Assembly: GCF_040744945.1 (NCBI RefSeq)
Contig: NZ_CP160453.1
Location: 2,294,001-2,358,000 of the forward strand
DNA: 64,000 nucleotides
Source: Saccharothrix sp. HUAS TT1
GTDB taxonomy: Bacteria > Actinomycetota > Actinomycetes > Mycobacteriales > Pseudonocardiaceae
Direction of reading: 5' to 3'
The first letter of the stretch is position 1. Every line of letters begins with the position of its first letter. The notes below the pieces were generated by a model. The model was not told where the DNA came from, searched no databases, and saw only the letters and a program-made list of their open reading frames with translations. Shown here piece by piece: positions 1 through 7,665 of this stretch. Made by a program: the position numbers and the translations under genes.

Positions 1-1396
1 GGTCGTCGTGGCGCATGAGCTGGCGGCCGGCCTCGGTGATCGACCCGGTCAGCGACGGGTAGACCGAGAACGTGGTGGCCAGGTCGTCCACCGTGAGCTG
101 GTTCTGCACGGCCAGCGTGATCGACAGGATCAGCTCGCTGGCGTTCGGCGCGACGACGACACCGCCGATCACCACGCCCGTCGCCGGGCGGCAGAACAGC
201 TTCACGAAACCGCGGCGCAGGCCCTCCATCTTGGCCCGCGGGTTGGTCGCCAGCGGCAGCATGATCGTGCGCGCGGGCACCTCGCCGGAGTCGATGGCCT
301 GCTGGCTGATGCCGACGCTGGCGATCTCCGGGTTGGTGAACACGTTCGCCGCGACCGTCTTGAGCCTGATCGGGCTGACGCCCTGGCCGAGCGCGTGCCA
401 CATCGCGATGCGGCCCTGCATGGCGGCGACGCTGGCGAGCAGCAGCAGGCCCGTGCAGTCACCCGCCGCGTAGACGCCGGCGACGTTCGTGCGCGACACC
501 CGGTCGACCGGGATGTACCCGCCCCGGCCCAGCTCGATGCCGATCTTGTCCAGGCCGAGGTCGGCGGTGTTCGGGACCGAGCCGACCGTCATCAGGGCGT
601 GGCTCGCTTCGATCGTGCGACCGTCTTCCAGGTGAATCAGGACGCCGTCGCCGACGTTCTCCACCCGGTCCGCGCGGGCGTGCTTGACCACCGCCGTGCC
701 GCGTTCGGCGAAGACGTCCTCCAGCACCACGGCCGCGTCGGCGTCCTCGTGCGGGAGCACCCGGTCGCGGCTGGAGACCATGGTCACCTTCACGCCCAGT
801 TCGGTGTAGGCGGAGGCGAACTCCACACCGGTGACACCCGACCCGATGACGGCCAGGTGCTCGGGCAGCTCCGGGAGGTCGTAGATCTGCCGCCAGGTGA
901 GGATCCGCTCGCCGTCCGGCTCGGCGCCGGGCAGCACGCGCGGGGTCGCGCCCGTCGCGATGAGCACCACGTCGGCGGGCAGGACCTCCTTGTCGCCGTC
1001 CTCGGCGATGACCACGACCTCGTGCTGGGCGAGGCCGCGGGCGTTGTCGCAGAACTTGCCGATGCCGTTGACGATCCGGACGCCCTCGCGCTGGAGGCGG
1101 GCCCGGACGTCGGCCGACTGGGCCAGCGCGAGGCCCTTCACCCGTCCGTGGACGACCGGGAGTTCGACCGCCGCTTCCGCGTTGTTCGTGCGAATGCCCA
1201 GCTCACCGGCGTTGCGGAAGGCGCTGCGGCCCCCTGCGGAGGCGATGAACGTCTTCGACGGCACGCAGTCGTAGAGCACGCAGGCGCCGCCCAGGCCCTC
1301 GCGTTCCACGATGGTCACGTCGGCCCCGTGCTGGGCCGCGACCAGTGCCGCCTCGTAACCTGCGGGGCCACCGCCCATGATGACGATGCGGGTCAC
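1..1396 (-). CDS. lpdA: NAD(P)H quinone dehydrogenase LpdA (3' end cut by window)
   Basis: FAD-dependent pyridine nucleotide-disulfide oxidoreductase. 465 codons are visible, ending ...LMRHDD, so only a few C-terminal residues lie outside the window. The N-terminus has the FAD Rossmann motif GGGPAG (residues 8-13) and a cysteine pair C39/C44 in GGACVLYDCVPSK. An NAD(P)-binding GSGVTG motif and the FAD motif TNVAGVYAAGDC follow. The C-terminal active-site motif of true lipoamide dehydrogenases (HPTLSE) reads YPSLTG here, so the catalytic His and Glu are both replaced. That fits the quinone-reductase branch typified by M. tuberculosis LpdA (Rv3303c), not lipoamide dehydrogenase. The GTG start at 1396 has a GAGGAGG ribosome-binding site seven bases upstream. 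The family is certain; the quinone role is inferred from the family. Confidence 0.9.
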   Translation of the reverse strand, partial: MTRIVIMGGGPAGYEAALVAAQHGADVTIVEREGLGGACVLYDCVPSKTFIASAGGRSAFRNAGELGIRTNNAEAAVELPVVHGRVKGLALAQSADVRARLQREGVRIVNGIGKFCDNARGLAQHEVVVIAEDGDKEVLPADVVLIATGATPRVLPGAEPDGERILTWRQIYDLPELPEHLAVIGSGVTGVEFASAYTELGVKVTMVSSRDRVLPHEDADAAVVLEDVFAERGTAVVKHARADRVENVGDGVLIHLEDGRTIEASHALMTVGSVPNTADLGLDKIGIELGRGGYIPVDRVSRTNVAGVYAAGDCTGLLLLASVAAMQGRIAMWHALGQGVSPIRLKTVAANVFTNPEIASVGISQQAIDSGEVPARTIMLPLATNPRAKMEGLRRGFVKLFCRPATGVVIGGVVVAPNASELILSITLAVQNQLTVDDLATTFSVYPSLTGSITEAGRQLMRHDD

Positions 1397-1419
1397 GACA
1401 CGTCCTCCTCGTGGTCTCG

Positions 1420-1471
1420 GCGCTGCTCGCGCCGCTGCTCAGGCCGCTGCTCGCGTCGCTGTTCACGCCGC
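1420..1471. repeat. Degenerate 12-bp tandem repeat upstream of lpdA
   Basis: About four imperfect copies of a 12-base unit (core CGCTGCTCGCGC) lie just upstream of the lpdA ribosome-binding site in the gap before the divergent cyclotransferase gene. Probably simple sequence; no function is evident. Confidence 0.4.
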
Positions 1472-1560
1472 CGGCGGCCGCTGGTAACCGTACGCGGTCG
1501 GGTGTCGGGGCGCGTCGTCCGGTCTTCCGTCCCTCGCGGTGATCGCAAGGTCGCTAGGCT

Positions 1561-2016
1561 GTGGTCGTGCCGCTCTATGCCGCGTACGGGTCCAACATGG
1601 ACCCGAACCAGATGATGGAGCGAGCCCCCTACTCCCCCATGGCGGGGACCGGGTGGCTCGCCGGATGGCGTCTGACGTTCGGTGGCGAGGACCTCGGCTG
1701 GGAGGGCGCGCTCGCCACCATCGTCGAGGACCCCGACTCGCAGGTGTTCTGCGTGCTCTACGACGTGAGCCCGCGCGACGAGTCCCGCCTCGACCGCTGG
1801 GAGGGCGCCCTCGGGCTCTACAAGAAGATCCGCCTGCGCGTCCAGACCCTGGAAGGCTCGGCGACCGCCTGGCTCTACGTCCTGGACGCCTACGAGGGAG
1901 GTCTGCCCTCGGCCCGCTACATCGGCGTCGTCGCCGACGCCGCCGAAGCCGCCGGCGCCCCCGACGACTACGTCGCCGACCTCCGCACCCGCCCCTGCCA
2001 AGGCATCGGCCCCTAA
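1561..2016 (+). CDS. Gamma-glutamylcyclotransferase family protein
   Basis: A 151-residue protein of the AIG2/gamma-glutamylcyclotransferase fold. It has the signature YGSNM near the N-terminus (YAAYGSNMDPNQM), which forms the glycine-rich substrate loop. The expected acidic catalytic residue probably lies in the VSPRDESRLDRWEG segment. Such enzymes release 5-oxoproline from gamma-glutamyl compounds, but actinobacterial members are mostly uncharacterised. GTG codons at 1561 and 1567 are both possible starts; an AAGG element at about 1547 suits 1561 better. It is divergent from lpdA and its stop codon abuts the 22-bp repeat array. Confidence 0.8.
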   Translation: MVVPLYAAYGSNMDPNQMMERAPYSPMAGTGWLAGWRLTFGGEDLGWEGALATIVEDPDSQVFCVLYDVSPRDESRLDRWEGALGLYKKIRLRVQTLEGSATAWLYVLDAYEGGLPSARYIGVVADAAEAAGAPDDYVADLRTRPCQGIGP

Positions 2017-2020
2017 CCCC

Positions 2021-2130
2021 CACGAGAGTCCAACCCTCAGCCCGCGAGAGTCCTACCTCCAGCGCGCGAGAGTCCTACACCCAGAACGCGTGAGTCCTAC
2101 GTTCAGGACTCCCGAGTTCAACACTCAGCT
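2021..2130 (+). repeat. Left half of palindromic 22-bp repeat array (5 units)
   Basis: Five head-to-tail units of exactly 22 bases: 2021-2042, 2043-2064, 2065-2086, 2087-2108 and 2109-2130. The first four are variants of the core GCGAGAGTCCTACGTTCAG. The fifth, innermost unit is a different subtype with core GAGTTCAACACTCAG. The array starts four bases after the stop codon of the upstream rightward gene. It overlaps the 3' end of the leftward nuclease-like gene. The mirror-image half lies at 3057-3122. There are no unique spacers, so this is not a CRISPR. Confidence 0.9.
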
Positions 2131-3028
2131 GTCGGAACAGGTGCACGGGGTTCCGCAGGTCCGACACGTCCGCCCTGATCACCTTCCACCCGCGTCGCCG
2201 CAGGTCCTCGTCACGGGACTGGTCCGCTGCGGCCTTGTCGACGTGCGCCGCGTAGCCGTCGTACTCCAGCGCCACGCGCGCGTCCGGCCAGGCGAAGTCC
2301 AAGCGCCAGATCTCGCGGTCGTCCAGGTCGCGGATGGAGTACTGCGGTTCGGGGAGCGGGAACCCCGCGTCGGCGATGATCAGGAGCAGCGTGCTCTCCG
2401 CCGGGGACTCGGGCAGTCCCGTGGCGAGGTCCAGCAAGAACGCGCCCCGCCGTCGACCGCGGTGGTCACGACGGGCGGCCATGCGCACGGCGAGGTCGGA
2501 CTTGAACTCGGCTCGCTGCTGCGGTGGAAGAGCGCCGAGCGCTTGATCGGCGCAGGCCAGGGCGGTGGAGCGGTGACGGCCCCGGCAGAGCAGGTCGGTG
2601 AGGGCGAAGTCGAGCACCATGCACCGCAGGCCCTCCACCTCGACCACGTCCGCTGGGTCGAACTGGTGGTAGTGGACGGCGAGGTCCCGGCGTGGGCGGA
2701 GCCTGCGGTCGTAGTTCAGGAGGACGTGCACCCGGTTGGTCTCGGCGGCCGTGCAACCGTGCAGCCAGACCGCCGTGTGGTCGGTCAGCGCCGCGTCCGG
2801 TCCGGCCATGAGCAGCGCGGCGGCGGCCCGGGTGCGCAGGCTGGTCATGCGCTCCCGCTGGATGACGACCGTGCGGCAGTAGCTGACCAGGTGGCCGTCG
2901 CGGATGGCACGGCTCAGCGCTTGCGAGCCGATGCGGTCGTGCAGACGGGTGCGGGAGTAGGCGCCGTGGAGGCCGGAAGGAAATTCGATCATGTAGAACC
3001 GAGTGCCGAGGCCCCCGATTCCGTACAC
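2075..3028 (-). CDS. AbiEi/DUF559-type endonuclease-like protein embedded in repeat array
   Basis: A 317-residue protein. The N-terminal and middle part (about 25-150) resembles the AbiEi antitoxin-like winged-helix region common in actinobacteria. The C-terminal part (about 215-310) is a DUF559 / very-short-patch-repair-like PD-(D/E)XK nuclease fold with LDFAWPDARVALEYDG, carrying the expected Asp and Glu, followed by RDEDLRRRGWKVIR. The GTG at 3028 has an AGGTGA ribosome-binding site five bases upstream; ATG at 2992 is an alternative. About the last 17 codons and the stop lie inside the left repeat array, so the tail LSVELGSPERRTHAFWV is repeat-encoded. The gene occupies the centre of a palindromic array between two convergent genes. 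Substrate unknown. Confidence 0.75.
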   Translation of the reverse strand: MYGIGGLGTRFYMIEFPSGLHGAYSRTRLHDRIGSQALSRAIRDGHLVSYCRTVVIQRERMTSLRTRAAAALLMAGPDAALTDHTAVWLHGCTAAETNRVHVLLNYDRRLRPRRDLAVHYHQFDPADVVEVEGLRCMVLDFALTDLLCRGRHRSTALACADQALGALPPQQRAEFKSDLAVRMAARRDHRGRRRGAFLLDLATGLPESPAESTLLLIIADAGFPLPEPQYSIRDLDDREIWRLDFAWPDARVALEYDGYAAHVDKAAADQSRDEDLRRRGWKVIRADVSDLRNPVHLFRQLSVELGSPERRTHAFWV

Positions 3029-3056
3029 GGTTCACCTGATCGTGGGAGGCCACCCG

Positions 3057-3122
3057 GTCTGAGCGTTGAATTCAGGTGCTCTGAGCGTTGGACTCTCGCG
3101 GCTTGAGCGTTGGACTCTCGCG
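3057..3122 (-). repeat. Right half of palindromic 22-bp repeat array (3 units)
   Basis: Three 22-base units in the opposite orientation to the left half: 3057-3078, 3079-3100 and 3101-3122. The two outer units carry the complement of GCGAGAGTCCAACGCTC. The innermost unit (3057-3078) is the GAATTCAACGCTCAG subtype, matching the innermost unit of the left half. The array begins six bases beyond the stop codon of the leftward EspG gene and reaches to 28 bases from the start of the nuclease-like gene. Confidence 0.9.
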
Positions 3123-3127
3123 GGGGG

Positions 3128-3919
3128 TTAGGGGGTGAGGGAGGTTAGGTGTTGGGCGAGGCGGCGGGAGTCGACGGGGGAGACGGTGCTCCAGGGTTGT
3201 TGGCCCGGGGTGGCGCGGCGGAGTTGGACGTAGCGGCCGTGGGGGTTGTCGAAGAACGAGACGACGTGGTCCTGGCGGACGCGCTTGCCCCACTTGTCGC
3301 GGTTGGCGGCGCCGAACTGGCCGCGGTGGCCGGCGTCGCGGAACATGTCGGCCAGCGTGTGGGCGTCCGCCTGCCGGACGCCGCGGGCCACGAGGGCCTG
3401 CTCCAGCTCCTCCGGGGTGTTGGCGTGGGCCGCGGCGGCGTCCAGGTCGGCGCTGGGCAGCGTGACCGAGTGGCCGGGACCGGCGGGCAGCGGCGGGAGC
3501 ACGGACAGGGCCTCGCGGGGCAGCCCCTCGGCGGAGGCCGGGCGCAGGGTCAGCTGGTCGTGGGCCAGGACGGCCAGGACGCCGGACTGGCCCTTGGCGG
3601 CGGCCAGGACGCGGACGCTGTGCCCGAGCCACAACCGGCCGTCCACCTCCTGCTGCGGCCGGTTGAGCAGGTGCAGCAGGTCCTCCAGCATCGGGTCCAA
3701 CGACACCGGGCGACCGAGGCCGCGCCGGTCCAGCTCCGCCCACGCCCGCTGCTCCAGCTCGGCGCGCTCGGCGTGCGTCTTGCCGGGTGACGGCACCTTC
3801 AGCACCAGCGGCATGGTCTCCAGCCGCAGGTGCTCCCACAGCACGTCGAACTCCAGCGCCGAGATCGTCACCGGTTCGCGCAGGTCGTTGCTGCCCAGGT
3901 CCAAGCCGAACGTCGTCAT
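3128..3919 (-). CDS. ESX secretion-associated protein, EspG family
   Basis: A 263-residue EspG-type chaperone. EspG proteins bind PE-PPE dimers in the cytosol and deliver them to the type VII secretion machine. The sequence matches the family in length and in its N-terminal pattern (SALEFDVLWEHLRLETMPLVL) and ends with HGRYVQLRRATPGQQPWSTVSP. The ATG start overlaps the stop of the PPE gene (TGATG), so translation is coupled. The order PE, PPE, EspG in one operon supports a chaperone dedicated to that pair. No ATPase or membrane component of an ESX system lies in the window, so the secretion machine must be encoded elsewhere. The stop codon abuts the 22-bp repeat array. Confidence 0.85.
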   Translation of the reverse strand: MTTFGLDLGSNDLREPVTISALEFDVLWEHLRLETMPLVLKVPSPGKTHAERAELEQRAWAELDRRGLGRPVSLDPMLEDLLHLLNRPQQEVDGRLWLGHSVRVLAAAKGQSGVLAVLAHDQLTLRPASAEGLPREALSVLPPLPAGPGHSVTLPSADLDAAAAHANTPEELEQALVARGVRQADAHTLADMFRDAGHRGQFGAANRDKWGKRVRQDHVVSFFDNPHGRYVQLRRATPGQQPWSTVSPVDSRRLAQHLTSLTP

Positions 3920-5241
3920 CAGCGGGTCGTGCTCTCCCCGATCACCGGGGGCGAGATGGTCCCGCCGACGCCGTAGATGTCGTCGGTCTCCCGGAGGTAG
4001 TCCGCCGCGTCGTGGAGGGCGTCTTCCTCCTCCTCCGCCGCACCGCGGGCGCCGCCCAGGCCGCCGAACGGGTCGAACGCGGGCTGCGCCGGCATCGGCG
4101 TGCTGCGCTTGTGCACGGTGTCGTTGTTGCCGCCCTGACCCGCGCCCATCAGCGACCCCGTCGAACCGCCCGGACCCGCCGCCGTCGCCGCGTGCTGCGC
4201 GTTGGCCGTCGCGAACGCGCCCAACTCCGCCGAGCTCACGCTCGTCGTGCCGACCGGGAGCGGACCACCGGCGCCACCGGCGCCCGCCGCCAGCTGCTGG
4301 CTGCCGTTGACCTGCTGCTCCGTCGTCACGTCGGGGCCGGTCGAGGAACCCGACGACGAGCCCGACGAGCCCGACTTGCGCCGGTCCTGCTGCCCGCCGC
4401 TGCCACCGATCACGCCGCCCGGCCCGAACGTCGCCGAACCCGGCCCGTTCGGCAACGCCGCGGTGGACGCCCTGGTGGAACCGGAACCGGAACCGGCCGT
4501 GCCCGCCGCCGCGGACGACGTGCCCGTCGACCCGCGGCCCTCGTACGTCGGCTGGGACACCGGCCGCTGCGCGAACGCGCCGCCACGACCGCCGCGACCG
4601 CCGTGCCTGCCACCGCGATAACCGCCGCGACCGCCGCGCGGACCGCCGTAACCCCACCCGGGCCCGGACACGCCCGCCGAGTCGTTGCGCACCGCCTCGG
4701 CCCCGCTGATCACGAGCTGCGGCGGCTGGTGGAACTGGCCCAGCGTGCTGGTGTTGGAGAACGTGCTGGACGCGTAGGTCGTCATCACCTCTCGCGCGCG
4801 CTGCTCGGCCGCGTTCTGCGCCTTCTCCTGCTGCTCGAAGTCCGTCTGCCCGCCCACCAGGTTGGTCAGCACGCTGACGAGCAGGTTCGGCTCCTCCGCG
4901 GTCACCTTCACCGGCGGCGGCATGTCCGCGCGCGCCTTGGCGATGTAGTCCGCCTGCAGCTCGGCCGAGATGCGCATGACCTCGGCGCCGGCGCGGGCGT
5001 CGTCCGCCCACGAGGCCAGCGGGTTCACGCCCGTGCGCGCACGATCGGCGGCGTCGCCCTCCCAGCTGGCGCCGGAGCGCAGCACGCCCCGGTGCAGCTC
5101 GGCGTTGATCTCGGTCAACGCGGCCGAGACGCCCTGCCACCGCTCCATCGAGGCGTGCGAGGCCTTCGGCCCCGGCCCGGAGTTGATCTGCTCGTACAGC
5201 TCTTCGTGGCTGTACCCGCTCCAGCGGTGCCCATCGGGCAT
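3919..5241 (-). CDS. PPE-like type VII secretion substrate
   Basis: A 440-residue protein with an N-terminal helical PPE/WXG-like domain (about 1-180). It contains GYSHEELYEQINSGPG, the W-E-G turn in SGASWEGDAADRA, and a second helical hairpin. The middle (about 195-270) is Gly/Arg-rich (GGRGGYRGGRHGGRGG) and the rest is Ser/Gly/Ala-rich and probably disordered. ATG at 5241 has an AAGGGGAG ribosome-binding site. It lies between a PE-like gene and espG, the usual partner arrangement. Likely secreted by an ESX system as a dimer with the PE-like protein. The Gly/Arg stretch is unusual for a surface protein and could bind polyanions (inference). Confidence 0.78.
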   Translation of the reverse strand: MPDGHRWSGYSHEELYEQINSGPGPKASHASMERWQGVSAALTEINAELHRGVLRSGASWEGDAADRARTGVNPLASWADDARAGAEVMRISAELQADYIAKARADMPPPVKVTAEEPNLLVSVLTNLVGGQTDFEQQEKAQNAAEQRAREVMTTYASSTFSNTSTLGQFHQPPQLVISGAEAVRNDSAGVSGPGWGYGGPRGGRGGYRGGRHGGRGGRGGAFAQRPVSQPTYEGRGSTGTSSAAAGTAGSGSGSTRASTAALPNGPGSATFGPGGVIGGSGGQQDRRKSGSSGSSSGSSTGPDVTTEQQVNGSQQLAAGAGGAGGPLPVGTTSVSSAELGAFATANAQHAATAAGPGGSTGSLMGAGQGGNNDTVHKRSTPMPAQPAFDPFGGLGGARGAAEEEEDALHDAADYLRETDDIYGVGGTISPPVIGESTTR

Positions 5242-5269
5242 GAACGCTCCCCTTGCCTGCGCCGGGCGC

Positions 5270-5647
5270 TCAGCGGCTGCCCTGCTGTCCCATCAACCCG
5301 GTGTTGTCTTCTTCGATGGACTGGTACTGCTGCTCGACCAGGGTGAGCGCGTCCATCGCCGACTTGAGCTGCCGCTGGTAGTTCTCCAACGCGATCAGCG
5401 CCGAGTCGCCCGATTCGAGCGACCGCTCGTTGAACCGCTCCGCGGCGTCCTGGCTCACCGGGTCGCCGGCCCACGGCCGGACCCTGACCTCGGTGATGGC
5501 CAGCTCGATCTGCTCGTCCAGCTTCGACAGCGCGCCCGCGAACGCGCTGCGCAGCCCCGGGATGGCGCCGGGCTCCACGTTCAGCGTGTGCGACAGCGGC
5601 GGTGGTGATCCCGTGTCGGCGCCGTGGCCTCGGTCTTCGAACGGCAT
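5270..5647 (-). CDS. PE/WXG-like small type VII secretion partner
   Basis: A 125-residue, largely helical protein with no signal peptide. A first helix (PGLRSAFAGALSKLDEQIELA) and a second (SGDSALIALENYQRQLKSAMDALTLVEQQYQSIEEDN) suit a PE-type helical hairpin. ATG at 5647 has a GGGAGG ribosome-binding site, so the longer open frame upstream is not used. It immediately precedes the PPE-like gene (28-base gap), the classic PE-PPE order, and probably forms the dimer recognised by the EspG encoded two genes down. Assignment rests on position and helical pattern more than on strong motifs. Confidence 0.65.
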   Translation of the reverse strand: MPFEDRGHGADTGSPPPLSHTLNVEPGAIPGLRSAFAGALSKLDEQIELAITEVRVRPWAGDPVSQDAAERFNERSLESGDSALIALENYQRQLKSAMDALTLVEQQYQSIEEDNTGLMGQQGSR

Positions 5648-5746
5648 GGACGACCTCCCGCCTTCACTCGTTCCGTCGCGCATGGTCACTCTAGCCACCC
5701 GGTACGACAGCGGGGAGTAGGTGGGACCGCACATCCCCCGCGTGGG

Positions 5747-6334
5747 TCAGCGCCGTTGCAGCAAACCGGCTACCGCCGCTTCTGCCGCCCGTTGCGCCCC
5801 TTGGCACAGAGTGTCCTGCTTGGCTGCTGTTTCGTTACCGCCGTCGCGGAACATCACGTCGAGGAACTGCCCCTCCGCGACGTCCACCTCGACGTTGCAC
5901 ACGTTGTCCATGCCCGGCGTCCGCACGATCAAACCGGGAAATCCGGCGACCGCGGTCGGCCTGGCGTCGACCTGGGCGTTCTCGCTGAGCCACACGTCAA
6001 CGCCCTCCACTGTGACGAGCGCGAGCCGCACCACGTTCCCGCTGATCGTGCTGCGCATGGTGCACGCCTTCGCGTTGCCGAAGCCCGTTTCCACGTAGGC
6101 GCTCGGCGGGTTGTCCAGGCTCAGCCGGACCCGCTGCTCCGGCGACAGCACCGCGCACGGGTCCACGTCGTCCAGCCGCACGTCCCGCGGCCTGGGGGGT
6201 AACGACAGCGCGGTGGTCGTGGTGACGGGCAGCGGCTCGTCCAGCCGGCCGTCGGCCTTCTTCTCCGGTACGGGCGTGCAGGCGGCCATCGCCATCGCGC
6301 ACAGCGTGGCGGTGAGCACCTGAGCAGCCCTCAT
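5747..6334 (-). CDS. DUF3558-like lipoprotein
   Basis: A 195-residue secreted lipoprotein. The N-terminus MRAAQVLTATLCAMAMAACT has a short basic region, a hydrophobic core and a lipobox ending at Cys, so it should be lipid-anchored outside the membrane. The mature part resembles actinobacterial DUF3558 proteins (DPCAVLSPEQRVRL, then paired cysteines). ATG at 6334 is preferred to GTG 6340 because GGTAGG sits five bases before it. It lies upstream of the PE/PPE/EspG genes on the same strand with a 99-base gap, as DUF3558 lipoproteins often do in Pseudonocardiaceae. Function unknown. Confidence 0.75.
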   Translation of the reverse strand: MRAAQVLTATLCAMAMAACTPVPEKKADGRLDEPLPVTTTTALSLPPRPRDVRLDDVDPCAVLSPEQRVRLSLDNPPSAYVETGFGNAKACTMRSTISGNVVRLALVTVEGVDVWLSENAQVDARPTAVAGFPGLIVRTPGMDNVCNVEVDVAEGQFLDVMFRDGGNETAAKQDTLCQGAQRAAEAAVAGLLQRR

Positions 6335-6340
6335 GGACAC

Positions 6341-6781
6341 CTACCGTAGCCGGGTCCACACGCGGAGTGGACCCCCGGCTGTGAAGCCGCACTTCTCGGC
6401 CACCCGCCGAGCCGCGTCGTCCGGTGGTCTCGCGGTGATCAGCGGCAGGTCGAGGAACCCGAAGCCGAACCGCAGCACGGCCTGCGCCGCGTGCGTCGCG
6501 ATGCCCCTGCCGCGCAGGTCGGGCGTGGTCCAGCAGCTCAGCTCGCCGGCGCGGGTCAGCACGACCTCGCCGACCGCCGTCCCGGTCAGCTGGTCGCACA
6601 CGGCCCAGGAGCAGGCTTCGCCGCTGTGCCACTGCTCCGCGCGTTCGGCGATGTGCCCGCCCGCCGCGGCCAGGTCGGGGTGCAGCCCGCCGCCCACCAG
6701 CGCCACCCGGTCGTCGATCCGGTCGTCGGCGCGGAGTTGGCGCAGGTAGAACTCACCCGCGTTGATCTCGACGGCCTCCAT
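6341..6781 (-). CDS. GNAT family N-acetyltransferase
   Basis: A 146-residue acetyltransferase. The acetyl-CoA-binding motif A is visible as LSCWTTPDLRGRGIATHAAQAVL (R-G-R-G-I-A), followed by the motif B region AARRVAEKCGFTAGG. The fold is complete but short. ATG at 6781 lies 11 bases after the HAD-hydrolase stop, so the two are probably co-transcribed. The stop is six bases from the start of the lipoprotein gene. Substrate cannot be predicted. Confidence 0.8.
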   Translation of the reverse strand: MEAVEINAGEFYLRQLRADDRIDDRVALVGGGLHPDLAAAGGHIAERAEQWHSGEACSWAVCDQLTGTAVGEVVLTRAGELSCWTTPDLRGRGIATHAAQAVLRFGFGFLDLPLITARPPDDAARRVAEKCGFTAGGPLRVWTRLR

Positions 6782-6792
6782 GGGCCGGGAGA

Positions 6793-7665
6793 CTAGTCCG
6801 TGACGAAGCCGTCGTAGCGCCGGGCCAGCGCTTCGAGCAGCCCGCGGTGCGCGGCGGCGGCCTGCCCGTCCGGACCGGTGATCAACTCCACCACCCAGTC
6901 GGCGTCCTCGACGTCGTCCTCGCCCGCCAGCAGGTCCTTGTGCACCGCGCACGGCGACCAACCGGCCTCGGCCAGCTCGCGCGCGGCTTCCCCGGCGTCG
7001 CCGCGGTCGTGCAGCACCAGCAGCAACGACCCGCCGGGACCGGTCGCGCCCGGACCGCCGGCCTCGTCCAGCAGGCCGCGCGACGACAGCGCCCCGTGCA
7101 GCGCGGGGAAGTCCGGCGTGTGCACGGCGTCGATGCCGACGGTCCGCGCCGCCTCCGCGTTGGTCGCGTTGTCGTCGCAGAACAACGTCCCGGAGGGGGA
7201 GTGCTGCAGCACCCGCAGCGCGCGCCGGAACGCCTCGGGCGACGGCTTGGCCACCCCGAGCCGCGCGGACGACACGACCGCGTCCACCTCGCGGTCCAAC
7301 CCCAGCGCCGCCAGGTCGTCCGGCAGCCGGTCGGTGGCGTTGGACAGCAACGCCACCCGGCACCGCTCGCGCACCCGCCGCACCAGCTCCAACGCCTCGG
7401 GGATCACCTCGCCGGCCCGGGTCCACGCCGCCACCGCGTCCGCCGCGCGTTCCGGCGACAGACCCTCGACGGCCAGCTGCCGCCGCACCGCCGCGCGCCA
7501 CTCCCCGTCGGTGGCCCGACCGGCCGTCGCGGGACCGGACAGGGAGAACGACACCCGCGCCAACGTGCCGCGCGGCAGGCCGAACCGGTCCTCGACCGGC
7601 CCGTCCGGCGGGAACCGCCGCAGCACGCCGTCCAGGTCGAGGAGCAGCAACGACGGCGCGCTCAA
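6793..7665 (-). CDS. HAD-IA hydrolase with an extra C-terminal domain
   Basis: A 290-residue protein. Residues 1-200 form a haloacid dehalogenase-like phosphatase: motif I DLDGVLR, motif II LLSNATD, the motif III lysine in VAKPSPEAF and motif IV FCDDN. Residues about 205-290 are an additional domain (LLLVLHDRGDAGEAARELAEAGW, LLAGEDDVEDADWVVEL, ALARRYDGFVTD). Its spacing and final YDG recall the RraB/ribonuclease E inhibitor-like fold, though I am not sure of this. The start is TTG at 7665, overlapping the TGA of the DUF1707 gene, so translation is coupled. Substrate unknown. Confidence 0.8.
   Translation of the reverse strand: MSAPSLLLLDLDGVLRRFPPDGPVEDRFGLPRGTLARVSFSLSGPATAGRATDGEWRAAVRRQLAVEGLSPERAADAVAAWTRAGEVIPEALELVRRVRERCRVALLSNATDRLPDDLAALGLDREVDAVVSSARLGVAKPSPEAFRRALRVLQHSPSGTLFCDDNATNAEAARTVGIDAVHTPDFPALHGALSSRGLLDEAGGPGATGPGGSLLLVLHDRGDAGEAARELAEAGWSPCAVHKDLLAGEDDVEDADWVVELITGPDGQAAAAHRGLLEALARRYDGFVTD

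Noticed and set aside
8..1615. Long rightward open frame opposite lpdA
   Set aside because: Arg/Asp/His-rich translation, no domain, and antisense to a clear flavoprotein gene. Long antisense frames are expected at this GC content.
2075..3028. Insertion sequence with terminal inverted repeats
   Set aside because: The gene is not a recognisable transposase and the arms are multi-unit arrays, not single terminal repeats. No target-site duplication is visible.
2021..3122. CRISPR array
   Set aside because: The units are contiguous without spacers, vary in sequence and form a palindrome. No cas genes are present.
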